Positions 46,462 to 57,687 of a stretch of DNA of 64,000 nt are shown here, one piece after another. A program made the position numbers and the translations under genes. The stretch lies in NCBI GenBank assembly GCA_030549495.1, contig JAUIRK010000553.1, forward strand, positions 1-64,000. Direction: 5' to 3'. Each line of letters opens with the position of its first letter. Position 1 is the first letter of the stretch. The notes under the pieces were generated by a model that saw only the letters and a list, made by a program, of their open reading frames with translations, searched no databases and was not told the origin of the DNA. Source of the stretch: Nectonema munidae (lineage: Eukaryota; Nematomorpha; Nectonematoida; Nectonematidae).

Positions 46462-46640
46462 AATACAGTCAGACCTCATTTATCTGACAGCAGATTGTTC
46501 GACAACCCCACTACCCGATGCAATACTGTTTAGGAGCTAAACTATATTTCTCAGCCTCTCATCTCACTAATTGTAAACAAGTCCGTTTCATATCAAATGA
46601 ATTGGTTCAGTGGATTGATTACTCTGTACTGAAATGCATT
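46462..46640. repeat. Tigger-type terminus
   Basis: ACAGTCAGACCTCATTTATC followed by CTGACAGCAGATTGTTCGAC is the standard end of TcMar-Tigger elements. No transposase lies next to it, so this is a solo end or short non-autonomous copy. Confidence 0.6.
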
Positions 46641-47660
46641 GCTTCTTAAAATTAAAATTTAAAATTTTTAGCAACGAAATGTTACCAAGCTTGATTAGTA
46701 ACACAGAAAAACAAAGAATCATCTTATATAATCTTCATATTTAGCCCACACATATATTCAGTCAGTAAAGTAAATTGTTTGAAAATTTATTTAGGATGTG
46801 GGTCTATGAAGTGACAGGTATTTAGCCGTGAATTTAAATTTAGCCATTTAAAAAGAAATTGAAGGTTTAAAATTTTTGGAAGAAATATTATACAAACTTT
46901 AAATTTATATAAATTAGCTATTCTAAAAATTTCATGAAAATGATATTGTTTTAACAAAAATGTTAAGCAAAGTGTAAAAACATTGCCAACTATTCTAAGA
47001 AATCTTGATAAAAAACGACAACATTAAATAAAACGATTATCTAAGGATAACGATGCTATATATTTGATTTCTAGAATAAAAGACTTGATTGCTTAAATTA
47101 GCTCCGTCGCCCACTTCAAGTACGGTGGGGGGGGGGGGGGGGACTTATCAAGGGGAGGGGGCAAAATTGATTTTAATGGGGTCGGGAATATAAGAAAGTG
47201 TATACATTTATATATTTCAAAGGAGTTTCAGATGGGCAAAATAAATCCCATAGGACCTAGCTCCCTTGCCTCCCCCCCTCATCGACGGGCTTGATTACAG
47301 TAATAATAGGGATAAACATTATAGAGTCATTATATAGTTAGGTTCTATAAAAAATATTCGCCTCACTTAAAAATGCATGGATCTTATTCAAATGTGCCTC
47401 TTATTCAAACATTACTGCCTCTGATCAAATATAGTTCAAATGTGCATTACTATAAGAAAGAAGTGGAAGTTAATTAAAAAAAGATTTTAAATATTACTTT
47501 TTTAAATATTCTTAACCTTAAGACAAGAAAAGTAAAATCGAAAATCAACTCAGAAGAAAAACATGTCTAATAAATACTTATTATAAAAAAGATATATAAT
47601 TTAGAAAATTGATTTTTAATTGATTAAAGGATGAAGGATATGATAATAGTATATTACAAC
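46641..47660. other. AT-rich stretch with a G run, no gene
   Basis: A G homopolymer of about 17 lies at 47128-47144 with further G- and C-rich patches to 47290. No coding content is seen. Confidence 0.5.
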
Positions 47661-47710
47661 GTGATGCAAATAGGGAATAGTTTGATTAAACTATTCCCTG
47701 TTTGCATCAC
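47661..47710. repeat. 50-bp near-perfect hairpin
   Basis: The arm GTGATGCAAATAGGGAATAG plus TTT pairs with the reverse complement 4 nt away, with one mismatch over 23 bp. It could be a small fold-back element or a transcribed hairpin; the sequence alone cannot tell. Confidence 0.85.
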
Positions 47711-49059
47711 TTTACTCACAATATATTTTTATTGAGTTCAAAATAGATTTATAGATTAGTCGATAGATTTATTGAGTTAAATTTTAGATATTAAAAATGC
47801 GTAAAAAACGCCCAAAACTAGATACGAAATGTCCCTCGTACGAAACGTCTTAGGTATAGGAAATGTCTCTGGTAAAAATGTCTTGAGTATATGAAATGTC
47901 CTGCACCAACTACCATCATATCAGCTTTTTTCATCCTCTGCTCCTTGTTTTACTTTCCTGTAACACTAGATTTGATCTAACGAGCAGAGTGGTCGAAAAT
48001 TTATCATTAAAAAATCCAAATAAAATTGTTTTCTACTTATTTATAGACCAAAGACGATTTCTTGATATTAACGTAATTTTGCATTATATCACTTAATGTC
48101 GTATGCTTTATCTCAGAAAAAATGGGCTAAGAAATAAAATAGATATCTAAATATCTCAGGTATATATAGAGAAAATTTTTATATGATTAAACTTTTGAAT
48201 TAAACAATATCAGTGGTTAAACGCAGTCAATTACAGCAATCATTAAATTAAGGTGAAATACGGGTTTATTGGGAACTGTAAGGGCGAACACTAGTTATGA
48301 TGCTCACTAGGTAGAGAAGAAGGAAATTATAGAATTAGAATTGATTTGATTTTATGGGATTGATTTATCAAGCATCATCCACTTTGAATTAGTAGGAAAA
48401 TGAACTTTTAATAAAAATATTACTTATTAATATTATCCATTTTGTAGTTCCAATATCTTCATCAGAAAGTCTTAAAATTGGGAGACTGAAAGCGATTGAA
48501 TTCTCAACTAAATTAAACTTTAAGTTGTCCAATTTATAAAAAATAACAAATAGGCAGTGGAATTAGATTAAAAATTAAAAAAAAACTCACCTCCAACAAC
48601 CGAATATATCACTAAGGAAACATCAACTTAGACACCCTAGCCCTGTGAACTTTAAGTGGGAAAAGTGTGCAACTGGAAAATCATTATCCGGATACCATTT
48701 TTAAATTTCAAAATAAAATTTTTAGAAAAGAGTTTATCAACTTAAATATCAATGAAAAACTTTATTTTATTTGTCTGATCCTATAGAATATAGAATCGTT
48801 GATCCAGAAAACGCGCAAGCCTGAAAAAATGTAGCGAGATCATGCCGTTTAACGTGTCTTGACAGTCTATACGTTTTAGTCTGGCGTTTCACTACTGAGA
48901 AATAAAAATAGGACTGACGTTTCATACTGGGAAATAAAAATCTCTATTCCACATCTTTTCAAAGCTAAAATGGAATTTTTTTCAAAGATTTTGATGTGAT
49001 TCGTTTAGTCATTTAAGGCCAAAGCAGTTCTTTCACTAGATCATCTAAATACTAGATCA
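47711..49059. other. No gene; relic of a GAAATGTCC-type repeat at 47810-47905
   Basis: GAAATGTCC and GAAACGTCT-like motifs recur about every 20-25 bp at 47825-47900, like the MITE at 14.4-14.7 kb. The rest is AT-rich without recognised features. Confidence 0.5.
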
Positions 49060-49573
49060 TCTATATTATAATAAGCTAGCGTCTGTCTGTCTGTGTGTCT
49101 GTCGCTGGAAGCATTCTGATTGGTTGAATTTTTTTATATGTTTTCTGTGTATTTTTATATGGTGTGATGAGTTTGTATGCGTGTTTGTCGCTTGAAGCAT
49201 TCTGATTGGTTGAAATTATTATATGTTCTGTGTGTATTTTTATATGTGTGATGAGTTCATATATCTGTAGTGTGAGTGTCGCTTGAAGCATTCTGATTGG
49301 TTGAAATATCTTTTTTTTATATGGTGTAATAGAAAAATACACAGAAAAGATACAATTATTCTAAAAACTGACCACCATACCATATAACACTATTAGCAAC
49401 TCAAAATACACACTACCCAGAATCCTATGTTTCGAGCGCAGCCTAAACAAAAAAAAACTAGCCGGTCCCGTGGTCGTTTCGAGCCAAGCGAATTTTAATT
49501 AGCAACTCAAAATACACATTACCCAGAATCCTATGTTTCGAGCGCAGCGAGAAACGACCACGGGACCGGCTAG
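49060..49573 (+). mobile_element. Non-autonomous Helitron, array unit 1
   Basis: Starts TCTATATTATAATAAGCTAG after an A and ends ACCACGGGACCGGCTAG before a T, the Helitron rule (A, TC...CTAG, T). Inside are a GTCTGTCTGT run, several GAAGCATTCTGATTGGTTGA repeats and an inverted pair of ~30 bp near the 3' end (about 49457-49490 and 49543-49573). Small frames inside these units are repeat sequence, not genes. Confidence 0.85.
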
Positions 49574-50122
49574 TCTATATTATAATAAGCTAGCGTCTGT
49601 GTGTGTGTCTGTGTGTCGCTGGAAGCATTCTGATTGGTTGAATTTATTTATATATGTGTTTTGTGTGTATTTTTATATGGTGTGATGAGTTTGTATGTGT
49701 GTTTGTCGCTTGAAGCATTTTGATTGGTTGAAATTATTTATATGTTTTGTGTGTATTTTTATATGTGTGATGAGTTCATATATCTGAAGTGTGAGTGTCG
49801 CTTGAAGCATTCTGATTGGTTGAAATATCTTTTGTATGTATTTTTATATGGTGTAATAGAAAAATACACAGAAAAGATACAATTATTGTAAAAACTCATC
49901 ACCATACCATATAACACTATTAGCAAATCAAAATACACACTACTCAGAATCCTATGTTTCGAGCGCAGCCTAAACAAAAAAACTAGCAAGTTCCGTTGTC
50001 GTTTCGAGCGAAGCGAATTTTAATTAGCAACTCAATATACACACTACCCAGAATCCTATGTTTCGAGCGCAGCGAGAAACACTGTTTTGAGCGAAGCGAG
50101 AAACGACCACGGGACCGGCTAG
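49574..50122 (+). mobile_element. Non-autonomous Helitron, array unit 2
   Basis: Begins with the same TCTATATTATAATAAGC start directly after CTAG of unit 1, with no spacer, and ends in GGGACCGGCTAG. It carries one more TTTCGAGCGAAGCGAG-type block before its 3' end than unit 1. Confidence 0.85.
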
Positions 50123-50619
50123 TCTATATTATAATAAGCTAGCGTCTGTGTGTCGCTGGAAGCATTTTGATTGGTTGAAATTATTTATATATGTTTTGTG
50201 TGTATTTTTATATGGTGTGATGAGTTTGTATGTGATTTGTCGCTTGAAGCATTCTTATTGGTTGAAATTATTTATATATGTTTTGTGTATATATGTGTTT
50301 GAAGCATTCTGATTGGTTGAAATACCTTTTGTATGTATTTTATATGGTGTAATAGAAAAATACACAGAAAAGATACAATTATTCTAAAAACTGACCACCA
50401 CACCATATAACACTATTAGCAACTCAAAATACACATTACCCAGAATCCTATGTTTCGAGCGTAGCCTAAACAATAAAAACTAGCCGGTCCCGTAGTCGTT
50501 TTGAGCGAAGCGAATTTGAATTAGCAACTCAATATACACACTATCCAGAATCCTATGTTTCGAGCGCAGCGAGAAACACTTTTTCGAGCGAAGCGAGAAA
50601 CGACTACGGGACCGGCTAG
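50123..50619 (+). mobile_element. Non-autonomous Helitron, array unit 3
   Basis: Same ends as its neighbours; shorter because the first internal GT-rich part is reduced. CGACTACGGGACC replaces CGACCACGGGACC at the 3' end and the paired inner arm has the matching change (CCCGTAGTCG), so the two arms co-vary. Confidence 0.85.
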
Positions 50620-51159
50620 TCTATATTATAATAAGCTAGCGTCTGTCTGTCTGTCTGTCTGTCTGTGTGTCGCTGGAAGCATTTTGATTGGTTGAAATTA
50701 TTTATATATGTTTTGTGTGTATTTTTATATGGTGTGATGAGTTTATATGTGTGTATGTGTTTGAAGCATTCTGATTGGTTGAAATTATTTATATGTTTTA
50801 TGTGTATTTTTATATGTGTGATGAGTTCATATATCTGGAGTGTAAGTGTCGCTTAAATCATTCTGATTGGTTGAAATATATTTTGTATGATGCAATAGAA
50901 AAATACACAGAAAAGATACAAATATTCTAAAAACTGACCCCCATACCATACAACACTATTAGCAACTCAAAATACACATTACCAAGAATTCTATGTTTCG
51001 ACCGTAGCCTAAACAAAAAAAAACTAGCCGGTGTCGTGATCTTTTCGAGCAAACCGAATTTAAATTAGCAACTCAATATCTACCAAGAATCCTATGTTTC
51101 GAGCGCAGCGAGAAACACTGTTTCGAGCGAAGCGAGAAACGACCACGGGACCGGCTAGT
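50620..51159 (+). mobile_element. Non-autonomous Helitron, array unit 4
   Basis: Same start and CTAG end. The inner arm is the most diverged of the array (GGTGTCGTGATCTTTTCGAG). Confidence 0.85.
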
Positions 51160-51582
51160 CTATCTATATTATAATAAGCTAGCGTGTGTGTGTCTGTGTG
51201 TGTGTGTCGCTGGAAGCATTTTGATTGGTTCAAATTATTTATATATGTTTTGTGTGTGTTTTTATATGGTGTGATGAGTTTATATGTGTGTATGTGTTTG
51301 AAGCATTCTGATTGGTTGAAATTATTTATATGTTTTATGTGTATTTTTATATGTGTGATGAGTTCATATATCTGTAGTGTGAGGGTCGCTTGAAGAATTC
51401 TGATTGATTGAAATATCTTTTGTATGTATTTTTATATGGTGTAATAGAAAAATACACAGAAAAGATACAAATATTCTAAAAACTGACCACCATACCATAT
51501 AACACTATTAGCAAATCAAAATACACACTACCAAGATTCCTATGTTTTGAGCGTAGCGAGAAACGACCACGGGACCGGCAGG
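51160..51582 (+). mobile_element. Non-autonomous Helitron, array unit 5, 3' end altered
   Basis: The start has a 4-bp duplication (TCTATCTATATT). The inner inverted arm is missing, and the 3' end reads GGGACCGGCAGG in place of CGGCTAG. After it the sequence changes to a piggyBac fragment. Confidence 0.8.
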
Positions 51583-51895
51583 TCTAAATATAATCTTCTA
51601 CGATGAGTATAAGAGGCATTGTAATCTGAAATGTTTCTCGTGTATAGCAAGTAAGCGTTCAACACTCCAACGTTGAGAATATTGAAAAAAATGCCACCGG
51701 CCATCGTTTCTAAGCACGTTTGCAGTCATAAGTAGTAAGAAGTTTATCCATCAAATCAACGCCCCCTTTTGTTTGGTTGTAGCATTTAATGATTTCAGGA
51801 ACTTTCTTGCGGTGCATTAAATCATGGAACTTAAAAGTCTACTTGTCATATCCGTCACAATGCGCTCTCCTTTCTTTTTCTCGACTGCATTTCTC
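51583..51895 (-). pseudogene. piggyBac transposase fragment, C-terminal part
   Basis: Minus-strand segments read NAVEKKKGERIVTDMTSRLL (region of the second catalytic Asp), then VPEIIKCYNQTKGGVDLMDK with the third Asp, then KRWPVAFF and LNVGVLNAYLLYTRNISDYN. The order is right but the frame changes between the pieces. It stops at about 51583, next to the altered end of Helitron unit 5, and at 51895 it abuts the CACTG end described next. Confidence 0.8.
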
Positions 51896-52020
51896 ACTGT
51901 AAATGTGCGTTTAGAAATTGAAAGCATTTTCAGGTGTTTAGTTTTTTTTGTGTTTAAAATATGTTTAATGCCTAAACACTTTTTACAGAGAGTTAAATTG
52001 TAAGAAAGTGCATAGAAATT
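51896..52020. repeat. End of a CACTG element, second copy
   Basis: TCACTGTAAATGTGCGTTTA with GTGTTTAG and ATGTTTAATGCCTAAACAC downstream matches 54374-54495 closely. It joins piggyBac sequence at the same point as there. The match fades near 52015. Confidence 0.75.
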
Positions 52021-52264
52021 GAATAGAAATGACTCAAAATTGAAGTCAAAAGTGGGGTCAAAATGACCCCAAAAAAACATAAAATGACTTTATCCCAAAA
52101 TATCCTTCTTAAACTATAGTTTTTTATTGTAATTCAATTGTTTTAATTTTTTATAGTTTTTAACAAAGGTTTTGAAGAAAAGACAAAATATCGAACTGAA
52201 ATATGATATTAGCTTCGACTTATTGACAAAGGTGTAATGAGTGGCGTCAATTTGACCCCGCAAG
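52021..52264. other. No gene seen
   Basis: AT-rich; GTGGGGTCAAAATGACCCC near 52051 and GTCAATTTGACCCCGC near 52236 form short hairpins, perhaps another transposon end. Confidence 0.4.
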
Positions 52265-52804
52265 TGTATCCACGGGACCGGTTAGTATATATATATCATT
52301 ACAAATCAATATTTGAAACAGTGGCGTAGCTAGGCTGGAGCTTATTTTATTTGCATAAATATGATATAAAATTTAATTTAATTTTCTATGGTAAAAATCA
52401 CATTTTCAGAAATACACATGTAAAATGCAGAAATAAAAACCGCCATGTTTAGTGTATGCAGTTTACCGCAGCTTCGTGGCTGATTTTAATTGATTTTTAA
52501 ATAACTATATCCTTTTTATCGTGTTGATTTCGTTTGAAAATCAATCAAAATCTGTCAAAAATAAGAATCGTTAATTCAATAGTACTGATATTTTTTTGGT
52601 TAAAATCAATCAAATTACAACTACCAAGAATCCTATTTTTCAAGCGTAGCCTAAACAAAAAAAACTAGCCGGTCCCGTGGTCGTTTCGAGCGAACCAAAT
52701 TTAAATTAGCAACTCAAAATACACATTACCCAGAATCCTATGTTTCGAGCGCAGCGAGAAACACTGTTTCGAGCGAAGCGAGAAACGACCACGGGACCGG
52801 CTAG
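52265..52804 (+). repeat. Helitron 3' ends and a ~520-bp tandem duplication
   Basis: CCACGGGACCGGTTAG at 52270-52285 and a full Helitron 3' part (52617-52803) ending CCACGGGACCGGCTAG are both followed by the same sequence. That shared sequence is TATATATATATCATTACAAA, then CAGTGGCGTAGCTAGGCTGG, and continues for about 105 bp (52286-52391 and 52804-52910). Confidence 0.75.
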
Positions 52805-52910
52805 TATATATATATCATTACAAATCAATATTTGATACAGTGGCGTAGCTAGGCTGGAGCTTATTTTATTTGCATAAATATGATATAAAATTTAATTTAA
52901 TTTTTTGCAT

Positions 52911-53734
52911 TTAGGATTTTTTTAACATTTAAAAATCTCAGGAAAGGATAAGAAATTGCAGGAACATATATTCAACACAATCAAACCCAAAAAAAGCATT
53001 AAAATATTAAATCCTAAAAAGATATGGTAAATCTTTAAAGTATTACGTCCGAATTATCAACATTTTCTCCAGTATGCGCTACCTTTCTACTTTGGTAGTT
53101 TGAAATCTAAAAAAAAAGAAAGTTTTGAAGTATGTAAAAACTATGTAAACATCAGAATTATTTAGAATTCAGCACCTCCTATCAATTTTTTTTGGCCAGT
53201 TATATTTAATTATCTATCTATCAGAAGCTTGAAGCCAGCTTATTATAATATAGAAGATAGAAGATAAGTGGCAAAAGTTTCATTTAATAATTCTTTCAGA
53301 AAAGTTTACATTTTATTTCAAAAATATAATAATCAACAAGATTTCACTAAAAAATTTCATAAAATATAAATTCTCAACTATCAATTCCATTTTTTTAAAA
53401 TGCTGGAATCATAAAGAATAACCTTTTTGAAAAAACCAACAACCTTATTCAAAACACCATTTTACAATTAAGCTCACTACCTAAAAATAACCGATCTACA
53501 AAAAGTATAATTTAACGGTAAAAAGTATAAGAAATCTATATGATTGTTAGTCTCACCTTTCCTTAGTATAACCTTCAAACCTTGTGGTACCCTTATTTTT
53601 ACAACTCAAACTGCTCCTAGGGCTTTTTTGGACCTTCTTTTTCAATATTCAAATTCATCATTAAAAAGAGAAAACATTTGAAAAAAAAATTATTATCATA
53701 ACACTAAAACATAATTAACAATTAGAGCAATTCG
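52911..53734. other. No gene; inverted Helitron 5' start at 53236-53257
   Basis: On the minus strand from 53257, TCTATATTATAATAAGCTGG matches the start of the array units. No matching CTAG end was found for it. The remainder is AT-rich. Confidence 0.55.
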
Positions 53735-54375
53735 TACAAACAAATTTTAAATGGTTTTTGCATGTAAAATTATCACATATAGCGCATTTCAGGAATATTT
53801 TATTCTTGTGTTACTGCATAAATAACATCTTGCTTTTTTTGGGCCTCCACGAAATTCCTCTTCCGCTTCTTTACCACTTCTTTTTTTTATTTGAAGTACC
53901 TAATTTTTGCTTGATAAAGTTCTCGGCAATCTTAGCCTAGCCAAAATAAGAAGTTCCATCAATTTTTTTCTTAATGTTACCAAGTACTTTCTCCTGATTT
54001 CCCAATTTTTGTTTTTCATAAAAATCTCTTTTGACAATATCAATCATATTACTGAAAACCACAATGGGCCAGCGATTTGTTTTTCTTTGGTTTTGTTATA
54101 ATCAATAATAATTTCAGGTTTTCTTGCATTGTATTCATCAATTATTTTGGATTTATGGAAGTAGGACAGAAGAAGAACATTATTTTTTAGGCATATAAGA
54201 AACAAGTATATTATCCTCAGTAAACAAGAATTCAGATGAAAATACCTGACGTGCTTTCATGTCAAGTAATGATTTAGGTAAAAACTTTTTGTTTTTACGG
54301 ACGGTGCCAACCAAAGGTTTGTCATATCCATCACAACGCGCTCTCCTTGATTTTTCTCGATTACATTTCTATCAC
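53735..54375 (-). pseudogene. piggyBac transposase C, C-terminal part (split gene)
   Basis: From 54372 the minus strand reads DRNVIEKNQGERVVMDMTN (second Asp region), later EYNARKPEIIIDYNKTKENK where the family has YNxTKGGVDxxD, and ends with a Cys-rich motif CAICDNFTCKNHLKFVCTNC at about 53790-53720. Many stops interrupt it. The N-terminal part of what looks like the same gene is at 58850-59445, beyond the CACTG element. Confidence 0.75.
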
Positions 54376-54499
54376 TGTAAAAAGTGCGCTTAGAAATTTA
54401 ACTCATTTTCAAGTGTTTAGTTTTTTTGTGTTTAAAATATGTTTAATGCCTAAACACTCTTTACAAAAAGTTACAATGTAAGAAAGTGCTTAGTATTAA

Positions 54500-56061
54500 A
54501 ACACATTTTAAAAGGTTTAGTTCCTAAGAACAACTGTTTAATATCTAAACACTACATATAAATTATGTTTATTCTGTTTTGTGTTTATCATATGATGTAT
54601 TTGGAAACATCTTATTTGTTTAGATATCAACAAAAACTTCTAAACTTGTTTTTTTGTGGTTTTCTATTTCATTTCATTTTTTCGATTAAAAATTTTTCTA
54701 AGTAAATATATAAATAAATAAATAGATAGAACAAAAACTTCCAAAACTCCAAAACATGTAATTTATTTTTCCCAGTTTGAAAATCTAAAGCCCCAAGTAG
54801 CAAAGTAGATGTAGTGAATGGAGGGGGAAAATATGAAACTATGACCATTAGTCTTTCTCTAAGCTTACTTGCAAGTGAATTTTGGGAAATAGTTGACTCG
54901 TTGTACAAAAAATTCGACATCATCATATCTAGTCATTATCTCAATGATACTGATCTTCCTTTGTCGTCAAGATTGTCGAACTCTTTCTTTTGTATCAACA
55001 TTTTGGCGACCAAAAAATAAACTAGGGGCGTTTTGATAGTATGAGCAGCATTTTTTGCATTCTATCTATCACGTTTTTTAATTTCATAGTACAAAAAAAG
55101 AACACTAGATCACACACTATGAAAAAATTTTAATTTTGGAAAAACCCTATATTCAGCAAATTTAGGGTTTTAATTTTGTTAACTAGACATTAAATTGGAT
55201 ACGCACTGTAACCTGCATTCTCCAAAGAAAGTTTTGACTTCCGAAGGCTTACACCAAACTCAAGTGCAATTATCTAAATGTGTATTTCTTTTAATGATAA
55301 AAATATTAAATGATCCAATTAAATACAGAAAAGTCTACAAAAGTTCAATTTTATACTCATGCTATAATCACTTTGTTTTCTTTTACTTCCCTCAAAATGT
55401 GTTTTGATTTTAATTAGATTCTAGTTGATAAAAAAGCCTTTCTCGTTACTATGGGGTCGTTCACAATTGACGTCAACCAATTTTTGCCTATTTTCTGCCC
55501 CTCCCCCCTCCTCTATTGTCAACCAATATCAACTTTACCTACCCCCCCTCTCACTTTTTGTTAACATCAACTTTAAAAAACAGAAGGCTAAAACTTTTAT
55601 TTTATAGAAAAAATTCCTCAATTCTTTCGAAAATATGGAGATTAAAACAATTCTCAGATTCAACTTTTTCTATTTCGTCCTTTTCATCATACTTTTCATT
55701 TTTTGAATTCATTGAATCTTCAAGAACTAAGAATGATGAATGTTTGATTTTTTCTTTAATTCAGCAGAAATACTTCAAACACTTAACACAACTATACGAT
55801 GTTCCATCAAAGTTTCTTCTTTAGCATTGATTTTCTGCAAAGAAGGGGCAAAACTCATCAAAGTGTTTACTCAATCCAAGATTTTTCATGTGCTACACAA
55901 TAAATCTTTTCTGAGTTCTTTTGATATTGTAGCAAGATCATCAAATTCTACACTGATTTGGAGAAACAATAAGTTAGCAGTCCAAACTGCTTCTCAAAAT
56001 TTCCCAAAACTTTTTTGTTTTCGTTATTAAATTCATCTTTTTTTATATTTTAGAATAGTTC
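54500..56061. other. Inside the CACTG element: no gene recognised
   Basis: Several small frames (54669-54926, 54814-55020, 55195-55407, 55425-56030) overlap on both strands. None shows a known domain; some may be decayed exons of the SAMD3-like gene. Confidence 0.4.
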
Positions 56062-56376
56062 CCAATGTTTAATTGTTGTTTTTGTAACTTTTTTGATGAT
56101 CATCGTAATAATTTGATATCACACATTTTACTAAGGCACAAATGAGAATTCAACTTTTCAGTTAATTGCTGTTCTAACAGGGTTAAGTCTTTCAAATCGT
56201 ATGATTCATTTCGTAAGCATTGCGAGCGTGAGCACTCTAAGCTTCAAGACTATGAAGATACTCTGGAATGTGGCTCATCTCAAAATGAAAATCAAAACAA
56301 CGACACATTTTCTAGAGATAAGTTATTAGAAAGTATTTCAAATTTTCTTTCAAATTTCAAAGTCCTTCATATTTAA
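56062..56376 (+). pseudogene. Two-finger C2H2 segment of a SAMD3-like gene
   Basis: From Met at 56065 it reads MFNCCFCNFFDDHRNNLISH then ILLRHK, a first C-x2-C...H-x4-H finger. After one in-frame TGA comes FSVNCCSNRVKSFKSYDSFR with KHCEREH, a second finger, and an acidic stretch. This paired-finger start is known to me from transposon-associated proteins of fish and cnidarians that end in a SAMD3-like domain; such a domain lies downstream at 58401-58506. The gap between is filled by a LINE fragment. Confidence 0.6.
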
Positions 56377-56418
56377 AAAATTTAGCAATAGTAAAATCTC
56401 TTACTTCATACACCTCAA

Positions 56419-57520
56419 ATGAATAAACAAAACATATCTGATTTATATGATTTTGATATATTTTCTGAACTTTCTTTGGAAATTAATAAAACTAAATACT
56501 TAAATGAAGACGATATATCTTTGCTTTATAGAGAAAATATTTCACTTACCTCATTATCCATAATACATTTAAACATCAGAAGTCTTTTTGCAAATTTTTC
56601 TAACTTTTCGATTTTTTTGAGTTCTATTAATCTCCTTCGAGATTTTATAGTTTTTAGCGAAATATGGAACTCAAGTGATACTGTAAAATATAACTTAAAT
56701 GGTTATAACTCGATTTTTAAAGAAAGAAACCAAACTGGAGGCGGTGTATGTATTTATTATAAAAGTATTTATAAATTAGTGCTTTATAATTCAAATGAAA
56801 ATGTTGAATCATCTGCTGATTTTCTTTTAGGTAAGTTCATAGTTTTTGATACAAAGGTTTCCATACTAGCTGTTTATAGACCCCCTAACCTTTTGATTTC
56901 AGACTTTCTCTTATCTCTAAATCAGTTTATTAAGTTGATTAAAAACGAGTTTTTTTTGGTTGCTGGAGATTTTAACATAAACCTCTTGAATACATATGAA
57001 AATAGGCATGCTTGAAAATGGTTTAATCCCAGCCATTTCTAAACCGACACGTCTGGCAAATTCAAAAACTTTAATAGACAATATATTTACAAATCAATTA
57101 GTGAACAATACTTCCTATAATATAAATGCCCTTATAAGCGATCATTGTGTCAATTTTCTGAGACTACCTTTTTTAAAAAACAGAAGCGTGTTAACAAAAG
57201 TTTTAAAAAGAAAATTTTCACCTCAAGCTTATGAATTGTTCTTTTCTAAATTGTCAGTTGCAAATTTTGAATATTGTTATTTTTCAAAAAACTTTAATCA
57301 AATTTATGAATGTTTTGATGGAATTATTCACGACTGTTTTACCAAATGCTTTCCTTTAGTTTCAGTCAAACAAAAGAAACCAAATTTACCCTGGTATACA
57401 CAAGAATTAGCTGCATTAAATCGTCTAAAAATTCGTTACTATCAAAACTTTTGCAAAAGTATATATAACAAGTACCCATGTATTGGTTTTCAACATGGTA
57501 AAAACCCATGGATAACTTGA
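56419..57520 (+). pseudogene. LINE endonuclease fragment
   Basis: The first frame (56419-57012) is an AP-like endonuclease: SLSIIHLNIRSLFANFSNF with the catalytic Asn, VFSEIWNSSDTV with the Glu, TGGGVCIYYKS, ILAVYRPPN and LVAGDFNINLL with Asp and Asn. An overlapping second frame (56996-57517) continues it: ISKPTRLANSKTLIDNIFTN and NALISDHCVNF with the final Asp-His, so one frameshift lies near 57000. A linker (PNLPWYTQELAALNRLKIRY) follows and coding stops at about 57490 before any reverse transcriptase. It keeps the 5' part and lacks the 3' part, the reverse of normal LINE truncation. CR1/jockey-like by layout. Confidence 0.85.
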
Positions 57521-57687
57521 TATTTCTTGATATTCCTACTCATTAAATTCATTCTACTTTCTTTATTAGACCCATTTCTAACCTAAGCTTTCGCAAAAAC
57601 TCAGAAACATTTACTTTGGAAGTTATTTTCTTCTAAAAATTTTTAACTTAATTATTTTTTTGGTTCACTTAAGAAGAAGACATTGAA

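Noticed and set aside
49076-51393. ORFs of 60-90 codons inside the Helitron units
   Set aside because: They recur unit by unit from the repeats themselves and have a cysteine- or tyrosine-rich, low-information sequence.
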